Shown: piece by piece, positions 27,481-36,727 of the stretch | Layout of the letters: each line of letters starts with the position of its first letter | Numbering within the stretch: position 1 is the stretch's first letter | NCBI RefSeq assembly: GCF_026262505.1 | Contig: NC_067203.1 | Span: forward strand, 7,068,001-7,132,000 | Direction of reading: 5' to 3' | Length of the DNA stretch: 64,000 nucleotides | DNA from: Trichomonas vaginalis G3 | Taxonomy: Eukaryota > Parabasalia > Trichomonadida > Trichomonadidae | Program-made: the position numbers and the translations under genes | The notes under the pieces: model-generated | Told to the model about the DNA's origin: nothing | Database searches by the model: none | The model's input: the letters and a program-made list of their open reading frames with translations, nothing else

Positions 27481-28329
27481 TTATATTTTTACCGTTCGAT
27501 AGTAGTTGTATATGAAACTAAGTTCTAAGTAAAACGCGTGGTATAATGGAATTATTCTCTTTCTTCCATCTGTTGTAAACCATACTTGAAAGTCTGAAAT
27601 ACTTCCACTTGGTGGTTCGTATAACTTTGTAGGTTTTTCGTAAAAGTCATTTGCCAAGCATAAGAAAGAGTTTTGGGCGCCAGAAAATGAAGCATGAACA
27701 ATAATAGCAGCTGGGTCGAAAACATCTTTAAATAAATATGGTTCATCTCTTGCATATCGACTGTAAATATTTGCTAAAGGAAGTTCGACTTTCTGATTTA
27801 ACATTCTTTGCAAATAATACCATGACATTGCAGTGAATTCTGTATATATTTGTTCGTCTTTCTTTGGATTGTCTTCGTAGATTTGAAATGACACTTGTGA
27901 ATTTTGTTTGTCATATACAATTCTCACATAAAGTGTGCTCTCGGTATTTGCATATTCATCAGCATATTTTGCATAACATGAATTTATTTTATCTTCTATA
28001 TTTTTTAACGCAGTCTGTAGAGAAGATGAAAGGTCAACTTGTATTAGCTCAATTTCTTCCCACATTTTTCGTTTCCCTTCAGATATATAATCTATATGAA
28101 ACCTTACAATAAATGGAAAACTTTTATCTTCTACAGACACAAACTTCATTCTACGAAAGCCAACAGCTTTTGTGACGGATGGGTCTCTTAACCATCTCAA
28201 TGGGTAGTCAAAACGATAGCCTTCATGCTTTACGGTCTCTGTCTCAAACTTTTGACCGACATTAGTAAAAAGTTCATCTAATGGTTTAGTTGTAGCAACT
28301 CTTGAATTTTCTTTTTCTATTGGAAGCAT
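27481..28329 (-). CDS. Variable 282-aa protein (M2 allele)
   Basis: Same length as its M1 counterpart (19573-20421) and near-identical at both ends. Residues about 68-195 read quite differently (for example IEDKINSCYAKYADEYANTE against FQEKINDIYLEYANQYNIDE), while keeping the pattern of charged and aromatic positions. So the fold is kept and the surface changed. Confidence 0.65.
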   Translation of the reverse strand: MLPIEKENSRVATTKPLDELFTNVGQKFETETVKHEGYRFDYPLRWLRDPSVTKAVGFRRMKFVSVEDKSFPFIVRFHIDYISEGKRKMWEEIELIQVDLSSSLQTALKNIEDKINSCYAKYADEYANTESTLYVRIVYDKQNSQVSFQIYEDNPKKDEQIYTEFTAMSWYYLQRMLNQKVELPLANIYSRYARDEPYLFKDVFDPAAIIVHASFSGAQNSFLCLANDFYEKPTKLYEPPSGSISDFQVWFTTDGRKRIIPLYHAFYLELSFIYNYYRTVKI

Positions 28330-28347
28330 ATTTTATCTAGAATAAAA

Positions 28348-29583
28348 ATGTCAAATGAAACAGCGTCTATGAGAGAAATACAACACAACCGACAACTCAT
28401 TATACAAGCTCTAAATAAGAACACAACAAACTTTTCAAACTATTCTAAGATATCTGAGTCATTGAAAGAAGGAAACTTAAAACTGACGATAAACCCATTG
28501 ACAGACGAGTTTCTGTTTCAAGACAGTAAGAACCATACTGTTTGTATAAATCCAACAAAAAGAACTTTAAACGAGAAACCTATAGATGAACTTCTTTTGA
28601 AGGCAGATATTGACAACAAAGCTGACAAAGAGTATGTAGATGCAACAAGAGACTATATTCTCGCATGGACAGATAGAACATACCCACAAAAACATCATAC
28701 ACATAACATCTATGACGTAGATGAACTACCAGCAATGTTAGATGACAAAGCGGATAAAACATATGTTGACAATAAAATGTCAAGTGAAGTGACAAGAGCT
28801 GACAAAGAATATTCTAAAAAGACTCATACACATACCATTGCAAATATTACAAACTTACAAGAAACCTTAAACAGGAAAAGTGACGTTGGACATACACACG
28901 ATTTCTTCGCAACTGTTGGTATAGAAAATATTGAAGGAACGGTTGAAGAAACTGGTGGGGATGTATTAAATTGGAAACCTCCTAACTTTCCACAAGGTTT
29001 AACATCGGATGAAGACATAACAACGATGAGATACATTAGATGTAGAAATGTCTATGTCATGGAGGATGAAAACAAAGTTAAATTCACTGCTCAAGATTTA
29101 TATGATAAAAAAGCTGACAAAACAGAGCTTCAAACATTAAAGATTGAAATACTTCAAACACTATATCCTATAGGTTCTATTTACACGTCAATGAACTCTA
29201 CCAGACCAGAAGTAGTACTTGGTCTCGGAACTTGGACTCAAATAGTCGACAGGTTTTTGTATTGTGCAAACTCTTCAAAGGAAACAGGTGGGAGTAAAAC
29301 GATTTCAGGTGAAAACTTACCTGCACACAGTCACTACGTAGATTTAAGTACATCTCAAGCAGGTTGGCATAAGCATAAATTTTGGGATTGGTCAGCAATG
29401 AAAAAAGGTAAAGGATATGATGTTAAAGACGACGTTCAGTTTGCTATAAATTGTTTCTGGGGTGACACTCAGGGAGATGGAAACCATACACATCGCGTTT
29501 CAGGGTATACGCAAACAACGGGACAAAGTAAAGAATACATGCCACCTTACATGACAGTTTACGCATGGTATAGAAACGCTTAG
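28348..29583 (+). CDS. Phage-type tail-fibre/collar protein (M2 allele)
   Basis: 411 aa. The conserved N-terminal 95 residues are followed by a shaft with HHTHNI, THTHTI and GHTHDF pairs and KADKTYVDN units, which is one 22-residue repeat shorter than in M1. The collar LYPIGSIYTSMNSTRP then GTWTQI lies near residues 268-297, with LPAHSHY near 325, a different insert of about 60 residues (WHKHKFWDWSAMKKGKGYD), GNHTHRV near 376 and the end MPPYMTVYAWYR. Open frame. Confidence 0.8.
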   Translation: MSNETASMREIQHNRQLIIQALNKNTTNFSNYSKISESLKEGNLKLTINPLTDEFLFQDSKNHTVCINPTKRTLNEKPIDELLLKADIDNKADKEYVDATRDYILAWTDRTYPQKHHTHNIYDVDELPAMLDDKADKTYVDNKMSSEVTRADKEYSKKTHTHTIANITNLQETLNRKSDVGHTHDFFATVGIENIEGTVEETGGDVLNWKPPNFPQGLTSDEDITTMRYIRCRNVYVMEDENKVKFTAQDLYDKKADKTELQTLKIEILQTLYPIGSIYTSMNSTRPEVVLGLGTWTQIVDRFLYCANSSKETGGSKTISGENLPAHSHYVDLSTSQAGWHKHKFWDWSAMKKGKGYDVKDDVQFAINCFWGDTQGDGNHTHRVSGYTQTTGQSKEYMPPYMTVYAWYRNA

Positions 29584-30536
29584 TCGTCATTTTCAACTTC
29601 TTTAGCATATTCGTCAGGAGTTGTCTTATATTTGTTAGGAACTGTCTTTGAAAGTATACCACCTTGAACTTTGACAAGTTTGAAACGAGGTCTGACAATA
29701 GTAGTTTTATCTTCTGCTTGCAGTGTGTACATTTTGCCATGTTTGCCTAAAACTTCATAATATTCTCTTGTATACTTTCTTCTATTTTTACGAACACGAA
29801 TGCGAGTACCTGTCGAGTTCCCATTGTTGTCATAGTCAATAGTATTTTCATATGGGTCGCGTTTAGGTATTTCTATTTTTACTTTGTCACCTTTCTTAAG
29901 TTTGAAGCCTGGCATTCTTTCTTGTTTGTCTCTTTTGACTAAACTATTAAATATATAGTCTTTCTCTAAGTCGGGTTGTTTTTCATTTCTTCGGGGGAGT
30001 GGTTTCCCAAACCTTTTTGTTTACGGTTATTGTAAATATTTAAAACTTGTCTCATCTTTGCCATGGAGAAGTGTCTATATTTCGTCATATGACATTTCAT
30101 TTGCTTCACCACCTTGTGGTTGGTTTAAGTCTCTTAAGATTTTTATACAACTGTCAATGACACCAAGAGCAGAATGGTTTTGGTCGACAATGAAATATTG
30201 GTTTACATTTTTTGAACGCAGATAGTTTTTAATATCGTCTGATTTGAAAGAACTTTCACAGTCAGATGTCAGTTTTGTTGGATGGTATTTGTCAACGAAT
30301 ATTGTCAAAGCAGTTTTCACATCTAAAATATTTTTGGACCATAATGGTATGGCTTCACAGTATCTTGTGTTTTGACCGACAAATATTAGCCAGTATGGAG
30401 GTCCATCTTCTCTATACCTCGGAATGTTTTCCAAGATATCCATAAACCAAGCATTTGGTGTTGAACTAAAGATTTTTATCATGAGTGCTTTCTTTGTTGC
30501 CTTAGAAACATAGGGGTCCTTGTTTGGATTCGTCAT
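29580..30536 (-). pseudogene. Retroviral-type integrase (M2 copy, interrupted)
   Basis: Same domains as 17294-18250: an rve core with its Asp motifs, then a basic C-terminal domain. Its stop overlaps the fibre stop by 4 bp. The frame is not continuous. Confidence 0.85.
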
Positions 30537-30553
30537 TTTTTAACCCATAAGAA

Positions 30554-30954
30554 ATGGGTTTATTTGGCGCATTAGCAGGAGTTGCATCCAGATTTTTGCC
30601 CGCAGTGGGAACAATAGCCAGAGGTGTATTTGGAGTTGGAAGGAAGATTTTGAGTACATTAGGTATACTTAAAGAGAAAGCACAACCTATTATACAAACT
30701 GTACAGAAAGGTTGGGAGTAGCACGAGATGCAGCAAATCTTATTCCAAATCCTGAAACAAGAGGAAAAGTTCAAGGATGGATGGACAATGTAGGAAGACA
30801 AGCAGGAAACTACTATAACAAAGCAAATGACTACTATAACCAAGCAGGGCACTATATGGACCAAGGTGAAAGATTCTTTAACAGAGGATATAACCATGCA
30901 CAACAGTGGGTAAACAACAACCAACCTCAACCACCTCAAACTTGGGGAATGTAA
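30554..30954 (+). pseudogene. Membrane-active Gly-rich protein (M2 copy, interrupted)
   Basis: Counterpart of 16879-17277, with the same MGLFGALAGVASRF start and Tyr/Asn-rich tail ending QTWGM. The integrase starts 17 bp away on the other strand. Confidence 0.45.
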
Positions 30955-30973
30955 AATTTTTTACTGAGATGAA

Positions 30974-31128
30974 ATGAACAATACAGCATTGAGACAAATG
31001 GGTCAAGATGGATTTGTCGGCTTCCAGCAGTTACACAACCACGTGTTTGTCAAGTTCTTCCTATACCTCAGGAAGTTTTAGACCGACTTAAAAAACCTAA
31101 ACAACCAGTTGAAAACAAACCAAACTAA
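30974..31128 (+). other. Possible small gene (M2 copy)
   Basis: Matches 16706-16860. The ACTGAGATGAA leader and ATG are kept; coding content is uncertain. Confidence 0.3.
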
Positions 31129-31147
31129 AATTTTTTACTGAGATGAA

Positions 31148-31732
31148 ATGACCGAAGAAGTTGAAACGGTAGATTTGACACCACAAACAAAAAGTTCAGA
31201 ACCATTGTCAAAACCTGTCAAAGAACTTACAGATGAAGAGAAAAATTCAATAATAGAAAGTGCCAGGTCTGGAAATACAAACCCTAACTATAAAGTCACT
31301 TTTCATAGAAATGGAACGGCTAGTATCTCAAAAAAGAAACAGACTCTCACAAATAAAATATTGAAGTCTGAAGGAGCTTTCGAGACAACAGATGGAAAAG
31401 TTTACTTCACTGACCAACAGTTCATTATAGAACATCTCATTGACTTAGAGTCGAAATATTCTAAACTTTACAACAAACACAAAAAGTTGAAAGGAAAACA
31501 AAAACAAATGGCATATGACATTTATGAAGATGTTGACGACACAACTGTTCCAGCAAGTGAAGTAAAGTCAAAGGAACCGAAAAGTGACGAAAAACCAATA
31601 GAAGAAGGTGAGCCAAAAACTGAAGATAAACCAAAACCAAAGGTTAGTTTCAATACTAAACCAAGTCAACCTTCATTAGCTGGTATGGGTTGGCGTCAAA
31701 GACTTATGGCAGCCGGTGGTTATGTAAAGTAA
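31148..31732 (+). CDS. Unknown 194-aa charged protein
   Basis: Open frame beginning MTEEVETVDLTPQTKSSE. It has an acidic N-terminus, a middle domain with FHRNGTASISKKKQT and TDGKVYFTDQQFIIEHLIDL, then a helix and a Pro/Lys tail. It ends 35 bp before the polymerase ATG on the same strand. A terminal-protein or DNA-binding accessory role is possible from its place beside a protein-primed polymerase, but nothing in the sequence proves it. Confidence 0.6.
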   Translation: MTEEVETVDLTPQTKSSEPLSKPVKELTDEEKNSIIESARSGNTNPNYKVTFHRNGTASISKKKQTLTNKILKSEGAFETTDGKVYFTDQQFIIEHLIDLESKYSKLYNKHKKLKGKQKQMAYDIYEDVDDTTVPASEVKSKEPKSDEKPIEEGEPKTEDKPKPKVSFNTKPSQPSLAGMGWRQRLMAAGGYVK

Positions 31733-31739
31733 AGAAAAA

Positions 31740-31767
31740 AAAAACATTTTTTTTTATTTTTATAAAA
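31740..31767 (+). promoter_or_regulatory. A-run/T-run leader before the polymerase
   Basis: Closely similar to the helicase leader (5191-5222): A-run, T-rich run, then TTTTTATAAAA abutting the ATG. Confidence 0.45.
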
Positions 31768-33921
31768 ATGCCCCCATATAGAATGGACAGAAGGTCTGCT
31801 AGAATAAAAGCAGAGTTAGAAAGATATGGTTGGAGAGTTTCGAAAAAGTTTAAATATAAGAAGGGAAGACCCATAAAAGTCTATGACAAACTGTCTGGTC
31901 TTCGCTATGAAATGGACTTAGAAACAGCGCGCGCCAATTATCCAAACAGACTAGAGAGGTTAGAAGAAGAACGTCTTATGGACATGCCTTTCGATGTTAG
32001 TGAGCCTCAAGTTGAAGGACACGACGGCTTTGCCAGATTCTACTGGAAACATGACGAACAATTGCATCCTTTGAGAAGGAAAAAAGGAAAGGGTGAAGAC
32101 GCACATGCTCCCATGGAAAGAACAAGATATGCATATGAAAAGTATCGCGAGGTTAGAAGTAAAATTACATCTGGTCGAACCTTTACAGTTAACTTTGACG
32201 AAGGAAAGAACAAAGAAGGCTTCATGGGAGTACTTGCTGCAATTCAAGACGGAAATAAGAAAGGATACAATCTCAGATTGACCATAACAGATTTGGATGG
32301 TCACATTTACTATGCACATGGCAATGTCACAACAGCTGCAATGCTTCTTGACGCTTTCAAGACTACAAAGAGAGAACAAATGGTTGACTCCGACTCAGAC
32401 ATTTTGAATGCAATTGAAGGAATTGCAAGTGTCAAGTTCGAATGGTACCAACCTAACCCTCAAGCAGTCAGACAACATGCTGGATACTTCCCGTTCATAA
32501 ATAAGTCTGACATTGACTTGACAAGGTATGGAATTTACAATTCAATTGAAACAATTGTCAATGAACCTTGTATTCTTACATGTCTCAGGAACTCTGGTCT
32601 TGTTACAGATGAGAAGATGAAGTATCTTGAGTCATGTGTGAAGACAAGGTACATTCTCAGAGGTCAATTGGCAAAAATTGCACCGTTGGCAAATGTCAAT
32701 ATCCGAGTCAACATACCTACAGCTAAAGGTTCTTCACATGACGACTATGTTGTTGACAAAGACTTACCATGGTTGAAGATTGTAATTGTCCACAACCACT
32801 TCATGTTGAACGAAAGTCTTACAAACCCATTGTTCGGAAAAGGCAAGTGCAACATTGTCAGAGCTGTAAACATTCTTTTCGAGAAAGGTTTGTTGGAACC
32901 AATTCCAGATGACAAGCTGACAGAAACTTTTGTACCAAAAGACGAAACAAACTTTTCACTGTTAGCAAGACCAAAAGTTGTTCCAGACAAAGTTCTAGTA
33001 CAAAAGAAGTACACAATTCCACAAGGAGTTGGATTGTTCGGATACCAACCTGAACCAGAAGAACTTCCAATGAGGTTGCAAGAACTTCAAGATGCTATAA
33101 ACAAACTTCCATTGAGACATCCAATTGACGTCAAATTGTATTGGAGAGCATCTGAGTTAGGTCAGAAGGTTTTATATGAAACAGGTTGCTTCGACGATGT
33201 TTATGAGATAACAGGAGAAGTTTCTCAGAAGATAAGAGACTCACTTGAATTTCCACAAACTGGACCAATTGGTTGCGACAAGTTCGACTCAGATGAAAAG
33301 ATATACTATGTCGACCTTAACGCTGCGTACATGAGGTTCGTCCAATATATTCCAACTGGAATTCCAAACGAAGATGGTGAGTTCCCAGGAAGGAACTATA
33401 CAGTTGGAAAAGTCATACAACAACTGTATGATATTAGGAAAGCTTCAAACCCCAAACTTGCAATGACACTCAAATTGCTTATGAATTCGACATGGGGATA
33501 TTCCATTAAGAAACCTCAAGAGATGAAGAGTAAACATTATGAGAAGGTCGACAACTTTGTTGAAAGGTTTTCTCCTTTTGTTTTGAAGTACGAATTCACT
33601 CAAGGTCAAAGTGGCTTAGTAACCACATTAAAACCTATTGTCGAACATTGGTCTTACCCTCAGTTCGCAAAGGCAGTCCTTGACAACTACAACAAATTCT
33701 TCTCCGAGGTCAAATCGAAAGTGAAGGTTTACTATGAGAACATTGACGCACTCATGACGAACGAAGAAGGGTACAACAAACTCATTGAAATGGGTTTAGT
33801 CGGTGAGAAGATGGGTCAATTCAAATTGGACAAAATTTTCACCGAAGTTCATGTCCTCTCCAAGCGTAAGTACTGGGGCATACTTGAAGACGGCACAGAA
33901 ATAAAACATTGCATGAAATAA
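31768..33921 (+). CDS. Protein-primed DNA polymerase B (M2 copy)
   Basis: 717 aa from the ATG at 31768, which directly follows the A/T leader (the upstream in-frame extension belongs to the previous gene). Palm motifs are in order: A (YYVDLNAAYMRF near 512), B (TLKLLMNSTWGYS near 566) and C (VYYENIDALMT near 653), then SKRKYWGILEDGTE. It is short for the family and I could not pick out a clear exonuclease domain. It would copy the element using a terminal protein. Open frame. Confidence 0.85.
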   Translation: MPPYRMDRRSARIKAELERYGWRVSKKFKYKKGRPIKVYDKLSGLRYEMDLETARANYPNRLERLEEERLMDMPFDVSEPQVEGHDGFARFYWKHDEQLHPLRRKKGKGEDAHAPMERTRYAYEKYREVRSKITSGRTFTVNFDEGKNKEGFMGVLAAIQDGNKKGYNLRLTITDLDGHIYYAHGNVTTAAMLLDAFKTTKREQMVDSDSDILNAIEGIASVKFEWYQPNPQAVRQHAGYFPFINKSDIDLTRYGIYNSIETIVNEPCILTCLRNSGLVTDEKMKYLESCVKTRYILRGQLAKIAPLANVNIRVNIPTAKGSSHDDYVVDKDLPWLKIVIVHNHFMLNESLTNPLFGKGKCNIVRAVNILFEKGLLEPIPDDKLTETFVPKDETNFSLLARPKVVPDKVLVQKKYTIPQGVGLFGYQPEPEELPMRLQELQDAINKLPLRHPIDVKLYWRASELGQKVLYETGCFDDVYEITGEVSQKIRDSLEFPQTGPIGCDKFDSDEKIYYVDLNAAYMRFVQYIPTGIPNEDGEFPGRNYTVGKVIQQLYDIRKASNPKLAMTLKLLMNSTWGYSIKKPQEMKSKHYEKVDNFVERFSPFVLKYEFTQGQSGLVTTLKPIVEHWSYPQFAKAVLDNYNKFFSEVKSKVKVYYENIDALMTNEEGYNKLIEMGLVGEKMGQFKLDKIFTEVHVLSKRKYWGILEDGTEIKHCMK

Positions 33922-33928
33922 AAAATTT

Positions 33929-34036
33929 TTATTCGAATTTGAATCGGACAGGTCGAGTTACACCATTCTTGGTCTCAAACTCATATATAACCTGTTTGTC
34001 TGTATTTTCGTCGACTATGGCACGAGACACAAACAT
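33929..34036 (-). CDS. 35-aa micro-ORF (M2 copy)
   Basis: Same protein as 13817-13924. It converges with the polymerase 3' end. Confidence 0.4.
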   Translation of the reverse strand: MFVSRAIVDENTDKQVIYEFETKNGVTRPVRFKFE

Positions 34037-34330
34037 TGACCAAACGGACAAAAAGTGTCATTTCGGATGGTCACGCAGCCAATCGCATTCGAGCACTTCG
34101 AAGAAGCCTTACGTTCCAAGGGAGAGGGTGTCTGGTGCAAGGGAGAGGTCATGAGACTCTACGAGCAGTACATCCTCAATGCCTGGGAGGACAAATCGTC
34201 CTTGGATTGGCAATTCTACCAACTTCTCTGGGACGACCTCCTACGCAACTGGGATGACGAAAGAGTCCAATTCAAAGGTCAGGAACTAATTTTGCAAATT
34301 GACCTTAATTTCACATACTTATCCAAATAA
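34018..34330 (+). pseudogene. Unknown small gene (M2 copy, interrupted)
   Basis: Counterpart of 13554-13836. A readable part includes EHFEEALRSKGEGVWCKGEV and the Trp-rich helix. Confidence 0.4.
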
Positions 34331-34379
34331 ACACCTAAATTTACTTGGGGTTTCCCCCTAAAATAAAATTTTTTTACTC

Positions 34380-35084
34380 TTAGAACCACTCGAGGTTCTC
34401 CTTACGGTTGTTGAGCTTGTCACCGTCAATGTGTCTGACCTTCGTCTTCTTGCCTGGATTTGGAACCCATTGAATTGCGACAAGCTTGCCCATGGAAATT
34501 GAACCGCGATTCCGAAGGGTAAGGTTCAAGTGTCCCAAGTTGTTGAGGACTGGGGTAAGAACCTTGCCTGTCTCCCTGTTGCGGATTTGGTATGGGTAGG
34601 GTTGGGAAATTTCGTAAGTGTCATCGGCAACAAGGGTTGCCCAAACTTCCTCTTCTTCGTGTTTCTCTTCTTCCTCTTCTTCCTCTTCCTCTTCTTCGTG
34701 TTTCTCTTCTTCCTCGACAATTCCTTCTTCAATTCTGTGTTCACGAATTACGGTGTTGGAGGTTCTGTCCTTTCCGAGTACCTTCCAGATGGCATATATC
34801 TCTTCGAAGAAACGGTAGATGAGTCTGGCAAGGTCTCGGTTCTCTCTCGCGTAAATGCGCAAGGTTTCCGTCAAATCATTCAGGCATTTCTCATTGGAAG
34901 CTTGGTTCATGAGGACATCGGCTTTGAGCTTGGTCATCTCTTCCATAAGACTACTTTGGAGAGTCTTAACGGTGTTTGTCAGATGAGCTTTCAAATTCAA
35001 AATTTGAATTTGAACTGGGCGCTTGTCTGGCAACATTGAAAGGACATCTGCCATTGTGTTCGGCTTCGGTGCTTGTTCGGACAT
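34380..35084 (-). CDS. Coiled-coil/acidic protein with NUMOD4/HNH-like C-terminus (M2 copy)
   Basis: 234 aa. The C-terminal module is clearest here: IRNRETGKVLTPVLNNLGHL, then KLVAIQWVPNPGKKTKVRH running into IDGDKLNNRKENLEWF. The His-Ile-Asp-Gly core and ENLEW end fit the HNH_3 family of homing endonucleases. The Glu-rich linker and N-terminal coiled coil are not usual partners. Confidence 0.65.
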   Translation of the reverse strand: MSEQAPKPNTMADVLSMLPDKRPVQIQILNLKAHLTNTVKTLQSSLMEEMTKLKADVLMNQASNEKCLNDLTETLRIYARENRDLARLIYRFFEEIYAIWKVLGKDRTSNTVIREHRIEEGIVEEEEKHEEEEEEEEEEEKHEEEEVWATLVADDTYEISQPYPYQIRNRETGKVLTPVLNNLGHLNLTLRNRGSISMGKLVAIQWVPNPGKKTKVRHIDGDKLNNRKENLEWF

Positions 35085-35116
35085 CGAAAAAATGAAGTGG
35101 TTTGAGAATGACGGTT

Positions 35117-35701
35117 TTACTTCAAAAAGCTTGTTATGACGGTTAAGTCATACAACAAGTTTAAAATAATATCTTGTTCTTCTTCTGAACGTTTGTTGTC
35201 TCTTCCGATAAAAGTTTCGAACATGAGAACCAAAAAACGTTTTTTGAGATTGCGGAAGAGTTCAGGCAAACGTTCATATTCTGGATATGTTGGGAGCAGT
35301 TCAAAACATCTGAGCTGACTTTCGGACAAAATTGGGACAATGTCAGAAAATTCATCTTTGGTCGGACTGCTTGAAGGTAAGTCCCTTACATGTAAGTAGC
35401 TCTGGTAAAGTCTTCTCATTTCTGCTAACTTTTGGAGTATAGCTTCGTAGTTTAGAAGTTTCAATTTTAATTGTCTTATTCCACTCTTTACTTCTAAACG
35501 GTAACTATCCATGAGGTCAAGAGTAGCTTTGGTAGCTTTAAGTGGAGCTATCTGTTCCTTGACTTCTGCAATTTTGGTTGCAATTGTGGTTTGAGCTCCT
35601 TCAAGTTCGCCGTCTATGTCGTTCTCAACGCCTTCAACCATGGCTTGAAACTCTTCATCGGTCCATTGAGATTGGTGTGGGACGAATTTAACTTGCTTCA
35701 T
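35117..35701 (-). CDS. Unknown 194-aa coiled-coil protein (M2 copy)
   Basis: Differs from 12159-12743 by three residues. Same spacing to its neighbours. Confidence 0.6.
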   Translation of the reverse strand: MKQVKFVPHQSQWTDEEFQAMVEGVENDIDGELEGAQTTIATKIAEVKEQIAPLKATKATLDLMDSYRLEVKSGIRQLKLKLLNYEAILQKLAEMRRLYQSYLHVRDLPSSSPTKDEFSDIVPILSESQLRCFELLPTYPEYERLPELFRNLKKRFLVLMFETFIGRDNKRSEEEQDIILNLLYDLTVITSFLK

Positions 35702-35723
35702 TCAAAAAATGAAAAAAATGTTT

Positions 35724-36008
35724 TTACTCTAAACGTGCCATGTATATGGCTATAAGTGCTTTGTTATATGACTTCTTCTTCACATGAGTCTTCGGCAACT
35801 TGAGAGTTTTTGTTGGTGTCGGGTCTGGAATTTCAATTCTCTCTCGAGCGCAACAACAGATGTCAGAATAACATTCCCCACTGTCCTTCTTGCCACCATA
35901 AATTGTGTATTGACCGAACTTGCATTTGCAGGAATACCGGTCAATACAAGGTTCACAGTTGAAATAGTTGTACACAAACCTGTTGAGTACGAGTGTGAGT
36001 AAAAACAT
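35724..36008 (-). CDS. Small Cys-rich protein (M2 copy)
   Basis: 94 aa. The Cys cluster is conserved, while the tail after EIPDP differs and is shorter than in 11841-12137. Confidence 0.55.
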   Translation of the reverse strand: MFLLTLVLNRFVYNYFNCEPCIDRYSCKCKFGQYTIYGGKKDSGECYSDICCCARERIEIPDPTPTKTLKLPKTHVKKKSYNKALIAIYMARLE

Positions 36009-36035
36009 AAAAAAAGTGAAGTTAAACGTTAAGGT

Positions 36036-36410
36036 TTACTGAACTGGCTGAATGTCGCCTTCACAGGTTATGTAGAACGGCTGTCCTGAGAAGTGTAAGA
36101 GAGACTGAATTGCCAATTTCATATGGGGTAGGGGGTTCTCCTTGTTTGGTATTTTTATCCAAGGACGTTTGTTTAGGAACTTAACAAGAGCTTCTCTTTT
36201 GGCGTCCTTTATGCCATCGTAGGCTGTCCCGTCTGGTATTTGAATTGGAATTCCAGTCGAAGTCTCGAGATTCAAGGCAGCCCTTCCAGAAATAGCGGTG
36301 AACTTGACCTTGGGCTTCATTACCCTGCGCAAGTACTGCTTAACAACTTCATTTATCTCTATAAGGTAAATTGCCTCGTCAAATCCTTCTGGTATTCCGA
36401 GTCCTTCCAT
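36036..36410 (-). CDS. Unknown 124-aa protein (M2 copy)
   Basis: I chose the ATG at 36410 (MEGLGIPEGFDEAIYL); the frame runs further upstream only through the repeat array. The C-terminal GRAALNLETSTGIPIQIP and FSGQPFYITCEGDIQP are kept; the middle diverges from 11448-11813 more than neighbouring genes do. Confidence 0.6.
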   Translation of the reverse strand: MEGLGIPEGFDEAIYLIEINEVVKQYLRRVMKPKVKFTAISGRAALNLETSTGIPIQIPDGTAYDGIKDAKREALVKFLNKRPWIKIPNKENPLPHMKLAIQSLLHFSGQPFYITCEGDIQPVQ

Positions 36411-36727
36411 CCGACAGGAAAATATTTTCCCGACAAGTGGAAAATATTTTCCGGACAAAGGGAAAAAATTTTCCCGACAAGTGGAAAATATTTTCCGGAC
36501 AAAGGGAAAAAATTTTCCCGACGACAGGAAGAACTCTTCCAGTTGTCCGTCCGTAAACCATTCAAATTTTCGAAAATTGAGAACTTTTTGGTCGAACTTC
36601 AGAAAAAGTTTTTCCTTCCGACAGAAAAAGTTTTTTCTTCCGACAGAAAAAGTTTTTTCTTCCGACAGGAAAGGTTTTTCCTTCCGACAGGAAAGGTTTT
36701 TCCTTCCGACGGTTAAGCCACAGACGA
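36411..36727. repeat. Palindrome array of about 22-bp units at the divergent promoter (M2 version)
   Basis: Two families of roughly 22-bp units: GACAAGTGGAAAATATTTTC-type (36413-36525), alternating with a GGGAAAAAATTTTCCC form, and CCGACAGAAAAAGTTTTTT-type (about 36614-36713, five units). Each unit starts GACA and carries a palindrome. It occupies the same place as the different array at 11150-11447. Confidence 0.85.

Noticed and set aside
31690-31767. Upstream extension of the polymerase frame
   Set aside because: It overlaps the previous gene and the A/T leader; the ATG at 31768 matches the start in M1.
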